This document shows, piece by piece, positions 22,834 to 36,500 of a stretch of DNA of 64,000 nucleotides; positions within the stretch are counted from its first letter, which is position 1; every line of letters begins with the position of its first letter. The notes under the pieces were generated by a model that was given only the letters and a program-made list of their open reading frames with translations, made no database searches and was not told the DNA's origin. The position numbers and the translations under genes were made by a program. Where the stretch lies: contig JASANG010000606.1 in NCBI GenBank assembly GCA_030248215.1, positions 1 through 64,000 on the forward strand. Direction: 5' to 3'. This DNA comes from Enoplolaimus lenunculus (Eukaryota; Nematoda; Enoplea; Enoplida; Thoracostomopsidae).

Positions 22834-25800
22834 ATTGGCCCAGAAAATTAAAAGCCTATTAAAACAATGATTTCTTGTCTCTGCAGAAATTTTTGAAAGA
22901 AATATATCCTGTATGGTTCTTCCCATTGTATTTGCGTCCTTCTGAGCGATCGTGAAAGAGCGGGGAGAGCGGCAAGCACTTTTTCAACAATTTTGTACAG
23001 TTTAGTATATATATAAATATAATTTTAAAAATTTTCAACTGCAGTAGCTTGTTGAAACGTGGTTCGTTTGCATTTCGTTCGCATACCTCGAAACAAAATA
23101 TTGGTTCCTGAGCCGACGAAATAAGCGCATCTGTGCAACGATCAATTTCACCGCGGCGGAACCGCCTGCCGATCAATTTTTAAAGTATTTACCGATTTTT
23201 TGTTTTATATTTAGGAAAAAAAGTTTTAGAATATGAATGTTTTATCGTTCCAAAGTTATACAATCTGTCGTTAAACCTCACCCGGCACTTGCGAAACAGG
23301 GGAAGGCGGACAGGGCGTACGCATATAGTGTGGAAAATGTCACTGAGATGCTGGTTTTGCTAATTTTTAAATTGTTTTACTCTGACAAATTTTTAAATTT
23401 TGAGTGGCGTTTGTTAAATCTAAATATGTCATCTGGGGTGCAATGTGTGACACATATAATAACAAAAATAACCCGCCAGTACAGTGGAATCTAGGTTTAT
23501 GGAGTAGCCCCTGGTCACCCCAATCATTCAAAAAAGTTTCTGAGTTACGAAATTTAAAATTGAAATGTTTGGAGTTGGGGTATTACTTTTGAGGCGCCCT
23601 GTCACCCAGTACCGTTGGAAGTGCTTCCAAACAACCCGATTGCGGGCTCGATCCTTGAGGCCGCCTGCAATGTTTGCAAACTAAAAATTGTTTTTCAAAG
23701 ACCGCGAACTTTTATAGAGGTTTGAAACCTTTTATTCGGGCTCCTCGAACCTATTTGGTGTGGCGACTATTTTAACACCGGCTGTGCTGTCACCTAGTTC
23801 ATTTTTTTGCGTCTCCCCGCACCAGGGTTAATTTGACAGACGGCAAATGTTCTCGCCACACACTAAGTACTATTTTTTATTTTCCGAAGCCTTAGGCTTA
23901 CACTGAGACTTAAGCTGAGATGTTAAACCTGAGCCTAACCTAAGCCTCAACCTTAGTCTAATGTTTATCCCATGAGGGGGCAGAGGCTTGTGGAGGTAGG
24001 TCTAACAAATACCTACGCGCGACCAACTGTTACTCCTGATGGGCGCAATGGTTTCGCTTTAAACGGTAATTTGCTCGTTTTGAGACTACTGTTCCAGCAA
24101 ATTTCAAGCTGTATTGCTTAATATAAGTTGCGTCTTACGATGTTTCCACAGTCTTTTTTGATTGCAACGAGTTTAATTATTGTATCAGAATGAAAACAAC
24201 GGCTAAGCAATATTGTTCAGATTACGCAAGTGCACTGCACTTCGCTTAGTGGTTATTTAAAAAACTTTGACTATTAAAGTATATATAACGCACTGCTTAT
24301 TTGAGTGCCCCGTATGGGGTCGGTGGCTTGTTTGATGATGTACGCGTTTCAAAATAGCTTTTTCGTAAACGACTAAATTTAAAATATCAAAACCGCTATA
24401 TTGTTTTAAATTTTGGAAACAATTAACTATTTTAAAATTACAACTTCTTTTCATTTGATCGCTTTGGAAAGCCAGTGTGGCCAGCAAGATTTGATCAGGT
24501 GTTTTAGCTCAAAAAATTAATCAGTGAGTTTGAAACAATCTAATGTTGATTGGTTTCCTATAGCTTTGTTTAAGTCACCTTAGGATTGATTGATTGTTAC
24601 AAAATCCACCATTTTTAGTTGAGTTTTAGACACTGTACACTAATAGCGCACGCATATCCTAGAAAAATACCTAATACTTCACACGTTCCGCACTCAAATA
24701 TAAGAAATTATCTCTAAACCATTAATGTTGGCCTGGGTACTAGTTCGGGGGAGTGGTCTGGACCAACCTCGAATATCCACTGCAAAATTTTTGATTTTCC
24801 ATTGCAAAAGAGCCTGAAGTTGAAGTTCGTAAAATGATGTTGAACTATGTAATAGTTTCAGTCGCAAACCTTAAATATTTGAAGCGTATTTGATTTTGTC
24901 AACGCATTCATATTTGCAATCACACACATCAGGTATAAAATGACAAGCAAAGCGACATTTTAACAGTTCAGCGATGTGGACCCCCAAACCAAAATCCTGG
25001 CTACGCCAAAGTATGTGTTTGTTACCAATTTTTAAGCAATTTTTTTTCTTGAACTTAAATTTGCTTCAGGGTCTGTTCCTCAATTTATGAGCGGAGTGTC
25101 GCCAGCGGGAAGCAATATATTTTTACAGTATGAAAATCGGATCCCCACGAAAATTAGACCGGGGGTCATTTTTTGGGTGGACGGTCATCTTTTCATGCGA
25201 CACCGGTTTCTGTTGGAACTATTAATGAATTGTGCTTAGATTTCAGATAACAGTGTTGCTTAGGCTTAATAGCCTACGGCTTAAATTTATATGCGCTTTT
25301 TACAACATTTAGGTTTATGCGTACGGATATGTGTGTAATCTACAGTTACAGTCCTAAAAGTAACATTGGCCTTTACGCTCAAGATGCTGCATTTTGCCAT
25401 ACGGTAGCCACCATTTGTGTACTTATGTTGCACTATTACAAAAGGATTAAAACAACCAAAATGTGTTTGTATTTTTGTTTTATATTTGATTGAAGCGCTA
25501 TATTTGGAGTTTGAAATTTTTTTACAGTTTGACAGTGAATATAACCGCTTGAAGTATTTATAACAAATATTGCTTATATCAAGTTTATTTGCGCTAAAGT
25601 ACACAAAGCCGGACCGGATGTTGTTCTAACTTTAGCTAGACAAGAATTGTTATGTGTGAAGAAGTGTCCAATGGTTGTGTAATATAAATTTTAACAGAAT
25701 TTTTAATTTGACGGCGAACACGACGTAGCGCATTTGTTATAATTTGAACAGATCTAAATATTGCAAAATAACAAAAATTAACTATTTTAGCGATGAAAGA

Positions 25801-27508
25801 TAAGCTAATTAGCAGGAATCGTGTCCAAAGATAAAAGATTTGAATTTTTAAAATGTTCATTTTTTGACGTCATGAGACTGTTCTTTGAGACCGAAATTTA
25901 TTATGTCAAATATATCGTTTAACATTTTATATATTACTGTGAACACAGTTTGCTTAGCTAAGTCAAATCGTATTAAGTTAGTCATTTTTGGTGCTTAGTA
26001 CAGTAAAATAAACAGCTTTGGCACTGTGCTAGCGGGCTGCCAGCCAAGGTGATTACTCAATGTGTGAGCATAACTTGCGAACCTTTAGTCAAATCGAGTG
26101 GAACTTAGCGCCATTCGATTCAACTGATTCCACAAGACCTTCAATCTGCGAAAGTTAATAAAAAACTTATAGTAAAAGGGATCGATGCGATGCTAAGCAC
26201 AGGTTAACCTTTTTACGAACTTAAGCCTAAGCGTAAATGTAGGTGAATATATACACAAAACAAAATTATTCGTCAAGATTTAACCGGGGTTAAACAATTA
26301 TAAGCCTACTTCTTTAAGCATAATGATGGGCGACGACTTGTCGAGTCGATGATATTTCATAGTACAAGTTGTCGGTCGACGAGTTGTCGAGATACGAATT
26401 GCCGTGATACCATATAGTTTATACGGGCTCAGTGCTAACGATATTTGATTAACATGCCCAAATCTAGGAATTTTAATCTTTATCGCTTTATTTTAGTTAT
26501 TAAACTCAACCAGCGACAATGAATTTTCACCATTTCCAAAATATTTAAAAAAATCTCCTTAAAATTTCACCACGCATTTTCATAGCACAACAACGCATTC
26601 GACGAATACAGCTGAAAACATTGTTTACCGTACATATTAATTGCCAATATTTTTTTAACAATTCGCCTTTAATTTGAATTTTCAGGCCGAAAATGAAATT
26701 CTCACGCCCGGACGCAACAATAATTGCAAAACACCTGTTAGCTTAAAAGCTCTAATTGCTTAGTAAACTTTGCTATAAGTGTAGCAGCTGTGACGTATAA
26801 TCTTCTTGCGAAAAATAAATAAAATAAAACTAGAAAAGTTATTGTATTTCTGTAAGTTTCGAAGGGCAAACGTTCTGAACGCTTAGACTTTCTAATAATG
26901 TACAATCAGGATCATTTAATATATAAGCTATAGGTATATTTTGGGTTCATTTATATAAGTTAAAGGTTCTTTTAACGTTTCAGTTTCAAACCGGCCCTAA
27001 GGTCATTCCTTTCTTGGCAAAACTGCAATAGAATATAATTAGGCTTTAGACTATTAGTTTTTGCATTCGCTCAAACTTTAAAATAAATTTTTTGATGAAA
27101 GCCTTTACCTGCAACTTCTTATACTGTCAAATCAAACGTAAATTGCAGTCAAGGTTTGTTTGATTCAAAATAAAAAAACGTGGCTTAAACTGTTTTTGAG
27201 TATCAAATTTGAAGTTGTTATTAAAACATGCGTACGGTTGTGGTCAGAAGGGCTAAAGAATTTAAAATGCATGAGTGTTTTTGAATTTCCAGAGATCTTT
27301 TGCGTTTGTCGCTGACGTGGCTTTATTCTGTTTACACCAACTTATTTGTTATAGAGTCGTCATTATTGTCTTTTGTTAAAATTTTATCATTCAAAATTTC
27401 AACTAGGTGATAAATTTGCATTGGTTGAATGATTATCTGTGTCCGACCGTTGGACGTACACCTTCATTTGGCGAGTTTTAATTTAATAGCACACCAACGA
27501 TATTCAGA

Positions 27509-30500
27509 ATGAAAATGCTGCTCGCTTTGGTAACATGCTATCTGTTGACGTTTATACATTTAGGTATTATTAGACGAATATTTAAAACTTGGAATAGCTT
27601 CTTAATATCGGAATCAGCTTTTTTCAAGGGAACTGTTTTCAGATTAATGCAAATATACCCCAAAGTCACCTAGCAGGTCATTACTTTTATGAAACGTGAA
27701 AACTATTGAATTTGAATCAATTTAAACCAAAGAGTTCAGCGAAGCTCTGTTAGCAACTATTAATGACTCACAGGCGGTATATTAATTATTTGAAAAAATT
27801 CTGATAATATTCATTGCTATTGTCTCATGTATTGTATGTCACAGAGGTTAAATTTAAGCTGCAGCATATTTAGGGTTGCGCTATAGATGCTATATGTGTT
27901 GCTAATAAAAATTTAGGCAAAATCTTTTTGGCGGCGCGCGGTGTAGAGCAGCGGCGAGCGTCACGTATAGCGCAACCCAACGGGATCAGATTTTTAGCAC
28001 ATAGCTTACAATCGACATTGTTATTACATAACTTAACATATTTCAGTGTAACAAGCTAATGCAGTAAGAGGTGGAAAAAAGATATCTTGAATTAGTTTAT
28101 TTTAGCATGGTTTAGAAATCGCAAAACAAAGCGGTTCGAAACAGAATGCCCCTGCGTCATTAACACTGGCATAAATGCATAAATTTTTAGCTCTAAGCTT
28201 GAAAATTCATTGCTATATTAAGGTACTGTAGTGAACCGAATAAGAGGGGTAATAACGGGGGTTCCTATTTTTAGTCCCACTCAATAGGAGTCCGTATCCC
28301 TAATAAGAGTCCGTAAGCGGATAGAGTCCCAAAACTCTAATTAGAGTCCATCAATGTCAACTATCCCTAATTTTAGCGCATAAATGACTCCAGGACCAAA
28401 CGAAGTTGACTTCGAAACATTAATGCATACTTAAGGTTTGAAAATGCATTCCTAAGTTTAACCTTGCATTTGCATTATCGCTCAAGCTTTTGATACAACA
28501 CAAACGTTTAATACAACGGATAGTAGCAGTGCCGGATATATATGTGACGAAGGGTGGTGGTGGGTGGGTTAAAAATAAATGACAGCCCGTAACTGAATAA
28601 CAGGGGAAGAAACCCTCTCGAGTGGTCAAATAAATATCAGGCGGCTTAGGGTGGGTTAAACATAAATGACAGCCCGTAACCGAATAACAGGGGAAACCCT
28701 CTCGAGTGGCCAAATAAATATCAGGCGGCGGAGGGTGCGTTAAAAACAAATGACAGTCTGTAACCGAATAACAGGGGGCTATACTCTCGAGAGGCCAAAT
28801 AAACATCAATCCATCCTCTTATTCGGGTCACTACAGTACGGTTTTTACATCTTTTAGCATCACCACAGTTCGCTTCGGGAATTCGTTCAATATCGAGCGC
28901 AGGTCGCGGTGCAGCAAACGCAAAAAAGATTACAAATGTAGCAACTGGTGGCAGGAAAATTCCAGGGATTGAAGCCGCCGGCACTACAATATCGCCAGAA
29001 GAAATTGTAAACACAATATTGCGCAATTTGCGATTTGGCAACAATTATAATCAAGTTAGCAATCAGTTAGTCTTACAACAATTCAACCCAACGATTCAAA
29101 GTAAGTCGAAATCGGTGGTGTGTAAACGTTTTGTGGAGGTTCAATTGTCAACGCAATTTGTGGTTTTTATTCTGGATTTTTAGAATCATTTTTTCGTTGA
29201 TAAGGGACGTCCATAAAAAATGTTCATAAAACGTAACTCCGTTTCAACATTTTGGCTACATCTCTGCACAGGAAGAAGCGTTCCCGAAGCCACGGGGTAC
29301 AAAGTGCGCTAGAAGCCTTGAAAAATCTTGATCTGTTGATAAATGTATGGTCACGTTAAACATCAAAAATTAAAAATGATTCGAAATTAAAATTTTTAAA
29401 CTATTCTAATTTGTGATGATCTCGCTACGGAACGCCGCAGACAATAACTTTGATAATTGCTAACAGGCATAAATTTCTAACCTTGGTTGCGTCGCGAATG
29501 TGTCAAGAGCGTTCAGCAGTAATTTTTTTTCTTGTTAAAATTTTGTAAAGTACTACAGCACCTTATTGCAAAACTACTATATTTTAAGCTTGGTGCGAGA
29601 CATTTAAATTTTTAAAATTTTCATTAAAGTTTTTTCTGGGCATGCGGCTCATTTTGTCAATGTACCCAAATCCAAAAACTGAGTCGATCTTGTAGGCATT
29701 GAACAACTTTGAATGTGTGACAAAACTTTGAGGTAGCTGAAGCAATACTTGATTTAAACGCACTACGTTCACAAAATTGTAAAACTTAAAAGTATACCAA
29801 TTACAGTGCATTGGAGTCGCTAAAAATTGTTTAACGTTGATTTTTTGAAGGAAATTTTAGAATTCTGGTTTAAGAAAATTTGAGATAGATGGAGCCAAGT
29901 TTCTGTGCCACGTTTCTATCCTAACCTAATATTCATAGTGTGAAATGTGTTTTTATAGACCTTCTCGGAGAAAATGTGAAAGCCGAGAGCTACAGACCAG
30001 GTAAGTGTAAACTCTCATATTTAATACTGAGTTTCTTTATGGTAAAAATAATTTGCAGATATTGGCAGTTTATCAAACAGCAGGACTGATTAATTTTAAA
30101 TTATATTAGTTAGGATTACGGCAGACGCTTTATTGCAGCAAGTGTCTTAATATATTTGTTTGCAAATGCAATAGATTAGTTTTGTAAATACAACGCCTCG
30201 GCATGTGGTTATTCATGGTTGAAACTCAAACTTAAAAAATCCTGTATATAACAGTGTAATGCAGGGTCGTATATACAAGGCGAAAGATAGAAATGATATA
30301 TTCCGTTCCGAAATTTTAGAGAAATTCAAACAAGACGGTTCTAACAAGGCAATAGAAAAACTTTCTAGTCCCTGGAAGTCAAATAAACTTTTAGATTACA
30401 TTACACCTCATAAATAAAAATCCTGGCTAAGACCTGAGCATGTTTATTTTATTTCGCCTCGTACTGACTTGAATTCTAAATTCAGCCGTAAATTTTTTTG

Positions 30501-33500
30501 ATCCTTCTGATTCTTATTTTGCAAATAGTAACATGTTTAGTAGCAGTTGCCAAGTTGTCACCAACTCGTTGACTTCTAGAAATTTTAAACTGCAACAATT
30601 TTTTATATTCAGCTAAATCATGCGCACAAGACTGTCCAGATTTGAATTGCGATTTTACGAAAGATTGTTGTTGGAAAAATACTAAAGACGACGGAAGTCC
30701 AATTATTGAAATCTATAAAGCGCGTGGAACTCCTGATCGAACAAGATTCGAAGGTGTTATGTTGACCAGCGAGCTTCCAAGTAAGTCATTCGTTTTTATA
30801 TAAGATAGCGTATTGCTGTTATAATCGACTATTAACTGTTAATTTACTAGAATACGAACCGGTATAGATTTCAGAGACGTATAAAGGGGGTTGTACGGAA
30901 TATATGTGATGTCGAAATTTCTAAGCAAAAAAGGGTATGCTTTCGCTAAATATAATTGTGTATGTTTACGCCCGTGATTGTCCTAGCTTTCAAGCAAGTT
31001 AACATTATAAAAGAAAAAACTATTTAAACTTTAATGTCATTCCTTATGTTTGTCTCAAATACTGAGTTTCAGATTCACCCTATGCGATTACTGCAGATCG
31101 AAAATCAAAATCTAAAATGTGGTTCGTCAGTGCGGCGTTGAAATCGGTACCATCAGGCTCTACTTTGACATTACGGTACGAACACAATCCAAGTTCTCGC
31201 AGCAAAAACGTGCACGTGTAAACAGTATTTAAATAAAAAAAGCATCATTATACATTAGAGTTGAACCACATATATGTTTTCGGTAAAATCCACGTTTGTT
31301 TCTGTTCTATAAAATACTGGAAATTCCGCTAATTTAATATTCATAATATCCGTTTTTCGACTCGGTTTGAGTTTCCAAAATTTTAAATACCGGTTGTTTA
31401 CACCCTTGAAGTACTGTAAGTAGTAATAATTAGCAATAATATACAAAAACTTTTATTACAATTTTATTTCGATGACATCTTAAAAATGTTTATGCTCGAT
31501 TTTAAAATGACCAAATATAGGCAGCATTTGTTGCGCATTAACCCCTTCTCACATTGAGTTGCCTGTAGGCAATTCAGCGCAGTGTATATACGTTAAATAG
31601 TATATATCGCACCGTGTTTAAAATTGCAACACGTATACATAGTACTAAATCACCACAAGACGTGAGAGCCCCCTCGGGCTCGAGCGTCAAGCTCCTACAG
31701 CTGAGTGGTGATGGTATACGCTTCCCACTCCAATCACTGGAGTTCGAATCCTAGCATAAAAGTAGGACTCAGGGGAAATAGAAAATATTCATGTGAGAAA
31801 GGGTTAACTTGAAATTTAACTATTTTTGCCACACATATCAGTTTTTCCAACTGTCCAGCAAGGTCAGCCGAATCTGCGTATGATCACAAGATTTAACTGA
31901 CGTATTCAATTATACTACCAGTTGAACAATAGGCTGTAGACTACGTCGCTTGGAGTAGTTGCCAGAATATGCCAGTCAAACTGTATCACAAATTGGTGAA
32001 AATTGGTACACACATCTGAGAATAATGCCATTGATGCAAAGCGTTTATATAAAGAGCAAATTGTAATAATTACCATAACCATAAGCTTGTTTATTTTTTA
32101 GAGAATGGCTTTCGCCATTTCTTGAACTTCAAGTGTGCACACGTAAACCGAACTCAAAACGTTTGGAAAATTGTATTTCGGAAGGCGACGGCAGCCGGCC
32201 AGGGCCTATGGTTTACCGGTTTAACAGAGACATTGCTGGACCGATTGAGGTAGCAATTACAGAAACGGGTTATAAATCCATTTTTGCACACCATCGTTCC
32301 GCAATCACTAACCGAACAATTTTCCCAAAATCTGCACACATACCGACTTTGCTCTGAGGCTTTATACTTAGGTTTAGCTACAGCTAGGAACAATATATAC
32401 AGTTTGCGCATATCGTGACGACTTGCATACATACGCGATACATACCACCAATTTTAACTAAAAAATAAACTATTTGTCGTTGAAATTTGAGGTGCAGACA
32501 ACCTGCCGGGCTTCGTATGGTCCCATCCCTCAGTGTCATTTTGAAAATCTCATACCCACCCACACCCAACGGACAACTTTCCAAGTTTGAAGATACGCAA
32601 TTGTAACAAAGAAGCGTGACGTTTAGCTAAACAATTAAAAATTAGGACCCATAATAGTATAGGTCACTCCCAACTTCCCAGAAAATATCCCAATTTTTCA
32701 AATCCCGAACGAAAAAGGTAAAGCCCAAAATAGCAATATCCCGGTAGCCCCCAATTCATGAAAACCCAGTTTCCCGGGCGATATATTAATCTTCCAAAAT
32801 CCCAATTTCCAGGGAAATATCTCAATTTCCTAAAATCTCAATTTCTCAAAATCTCAAGCGAAAAATGTTGCACTTAAAATCGCCATTTCCCCGACGACTT
32901 CCAATTTTCTGAATTTCCAATTTCCCGTGTAATATCCGAATTTGGCAAAATCCCGAGTGAAGGGGTTGCGCCCAAAATCTCAGTACATGGGCCAAAATTA
33001 GAATTAATAAACTCTGGTATAGATTTTAAGAGTGATTTTATTGACTTTGGGAGCGCCCGCTCATATGGCACTGCTCGGAGTGCACTACACATCCTTAAAC
33101 GTATTCACTACGAGGTGTGCCGTATAAATTAGATCTTTTATTTATTACAATACTAAATTTCAGCTGGTAATCGCCGTATCTGGTTTCGATAAATTTGCGC
33201 AGGGTGGAATTGCAATTTTTGACGATATCGAATACGAAACACCGCTATGCGGTGGCAGCAGCAGTTCCCGGGGCAACAATAATAATAATAATAATAATAA
33301 CAACAACAGAGGTTCAAACAATAACAGAGGAAGCACTGATTCGTCTGCCATCAATCGTAAGAATTGCTTGTACCACATATTTTAATCAAATCTAAATGGT
33401 GTGTTTGCGTTTTACTTAAGCTGCTGCTTTGATGAAAAGCCCATGGCGATACACCTAATCTGCGGATAAGAAAACAAAACAACGCCTGCAAAGTGCAACT

Positions 33501-36500
33501 GGAACTAACGAAATGCTGGAACCGGTGAACAATTACGAAATATGAATAGCTACTGCATTGTAGCATCCATAAAAACAACCTATAAATGGCATCTAAGCTG
33601 TCGTCGATTGTATCAAGAATGGATAATCGCTATTTACCAAGATTGTGCACTTTATTTAGAGGGGCGTACAACCAGTGCGAACCATGGCACTTTATGTATA
33701 CGGCATCAAACATGCTCTCCTTGTCATTATCCACTCTTGATTATATTGATAACTTTACAATTTTAATATATGGAATTTCTGATTTTAGGCTTACTGGAAG
33801 GCAATATGCGCACATTCAAAATGAATTCAGGTAAACATAAGTACTGTGCCATACAAGAACATTTGTTTATAAATTTTTTATTAATTAATTTTTCTAATTC
33901 CTAATATTTTACATCAGATGGTATTAATTGCAAAACTTTCATGGTCCCTAAAGCACCTAATCTGCAGGTACGATACGCAAAATATGTTCAACAGGAGTGA
34001 GAACCCGGTAAAGACTTTTCGACCAGGTCTAGGCTTGACCCGCGCAGATAACAAATTTTAACCCGCGGATACACTCACGATAAAACATCCATACCCAAGC
34101 CGGACTTTACCCGCTCCAGAAGTCCGAACGTCATCCTCATCACATGAATGAAATTTACCATAAGAGTATATCAAAAATAACAAAATGTCAAACCCAAGCT
34201 AAAACGACAGAATACTGCACGTTTTGTAAATAAAGTTTTTATAGTTTTGCGCTCATAAAGACTAATAATTTTTTACTTAACCAAATCTAAAAAGTTACCC
34301 GCGGGTTAACCCACGTCTGGAATTCTTTTCCCGGCCCAGGTTTATCCGCGGTATCTTTCTCGATCGCTGTCTCGCTTCATCGTTTTTCTCTTTTCTGAGC
34401 CGTCTGCGTGCGGTTACGCAACTGTAAAATTACCCTGAGTATCAAAACATTTCATTTTCAGATTCTGGACTATTGTCCGTCTTAAGCTTTTAGTTTCGCT
34501 GATGTATTCGACGAAATTTCGGCCCACGTTAGCTATAGAGGTGCGCTTACTAAACATTACCCTAAACCTAAGAATAAGTCTAAGATTAAGCTTGAGCCTG
34601 AACATATCCTAGCCTCAGCCTAAGTTTCTGAGACTGTATGTCTCCCGCTTCCCTGTGTCCCCATGGAAAAACAATAATAATTAATATGGCCCGGTAATTT
34701 TTTATATTTAACTGTTTTCTTATTTGCAGGTGGCCGTTCAACAGGCGTGATTCGTTCATCGCAAGACCTTGCGTGCAGTGATTTTGGTTCGCGATGTCGT
34801 TGGCGATCAGAAACGGCGTCGAACAGCGTTTCTTATCAAACTGCAACTGGATCGCCGTCAAGAAATAAACTGCGGGCATATTCATCTACGAGTGTGCCTC
34901 CTAGTAAGAATTTAGGTGGTTATAAATTTCCGTTGCGTTAACTTTAAATTCAGCTAAATTTTGTAAACAAGTGCCCGCGTATCCCTAAATACTTTGACAT
35001 CAGAGATGCACACGTTTGGTTTGTGGTCCAACTACATCCTGGAGCCCCGGTGAAATTAACATTCACCAATGTTTTATCACCGATTTCTTAATACACTGTA
35101 ATTACTATTAATCAACACGCAATACGCTCAATCAGTAGTGGATGTTGAAATTTTTTGCTGATGGCTTGCAAATATGGCAATATTCTGATTGGTCCACGCG
35201 GTCCAAGGTTGTCTGTTTACAAATTTCAATTTATATTTCAGTCTCTCCGTTCGCCGTAGTTTACCCAGGAAAACGGCTGTCGTCACGTGATAGTGCCATG
35301 TTGGTTAGCGACCAAATTCGATGCCAAAGAGGAGATGGTGAATTAACGCTCAGGTGATGTTAAGTCTTTTCTGGTTTATCCTTCTCAATCGGTGTACGCC
35401 CAATAGTCACATTTTGAATTATTTACATATTTCAGCTTCACATGACTTACACTCTTCCTGACACCCTCTGATTTGAATTTTAAAAAAATTCGATTTTTTC
35501 GAAAGCAACGTTCCTTTTTACCGTAAAATTTTTTGTCAAAATTAAACAATCTAAATACTGATCTATCATACGGCAGAACTTTTGAACCTGACCTAACAGT
35601 GTTAAATTTTTCGAGATCAGACGATCGGTTAACCTGTTGTGATCAACAACATGTGTCTTTAAACATACCAGTGTCCAAAATTAAATCTTTTCTTGATTTC
35701 AGATATTGGACCAGTCGAAACAGTCAAATCAAAATTTGCACACGATCACCAGGAAGTCGATCACGGGGCCGATGCACTGGACGATTACTTGGAAATCCTG
35801 GACCAGCATTCGTGAACGTTCGTGGTTCAAGCAGACCCTTCGAGGTAAGTCCACTATTTATTCTAATTATAGCAACAAATTTGGCACAAAATGTTTTATT
35901 ACCCTGAACATTTTAGCTGCTACATTTCACATTCAAGGTGCTCTTGGACAGAAGCTGACGAAGTCTATTGAGACTGGAAGTAACGAGATGTTTAATATTT
36001 AGGTTTTCTTGCATATATGAAGCGACCTATAGTGCCAAACCTTTGCAATCGGTACTATAAATGAAAAATTGTGATTTGATAATTTTATGCTAACGCACAG
36101 TAGCGGATCCAGAGGGGGGTGGGGAGGACGTACGCTTCCCCGGTCAGAAATTTTTTTGTGTTTAAATAGTATTAGGTCCCCCCTACCTTACAATTTTTCC
36201 CCTCAAAAAATTTTTTCGTAAAACACAATTTTTCCTGCAAATTTTTTTGCGATAAAATGGTAACGTCCCTATCGTACATTTTTTGTCCTCAGAAAATTTT
36301 TTGGTGATAAATTGATAAGGTCCGCCTACCTTCACAGGCTTCAGCTAAGGATCGGTCTATAACGCTTAGGCTTAGGTATTGGTAAAAGCTTACCTAATTT
36401 ACGTCCATGTAAAGATCAGGGGCGGAAGATTTTTCTGTGGGACTAGAAAAAAGTAAGCTTAAGGTTTAGAATAATTTGTTTGCTTGGCTTAGGCTTAGGC

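Larger units (their letters stand above)
17960..27508. other. Gene-poor interval with dispersed MITEs
   Basis: No gene was recognised in this 9.5 kb. It holds the mobile elements listed separately, a TA/CA-type microsatellite (22327-22420) and degenerate TTAGGC arrays. One minus-strand segment, 23160-23083, is open in two frames and bounded by a plausible acceptor (ATCGGCAG) and donor (GTATGCG), but no partner exon was found, so it is not called as a gene. Confidence 0.6.

Noticed and set aside
23083-23160. Isolated minus-strand exon-like segment
   Set aside because: Acceptor and donor look fair, but no adjoining exons or homology were recognised.
28420-29044. Long minus-strand open frames with repeated H-L-F-L-T-H-P-P-P-P phrases
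   Set aside because: They are the reverse reading of the tripled MITE block and of MAM exon 2, which is coding on the plus strand.
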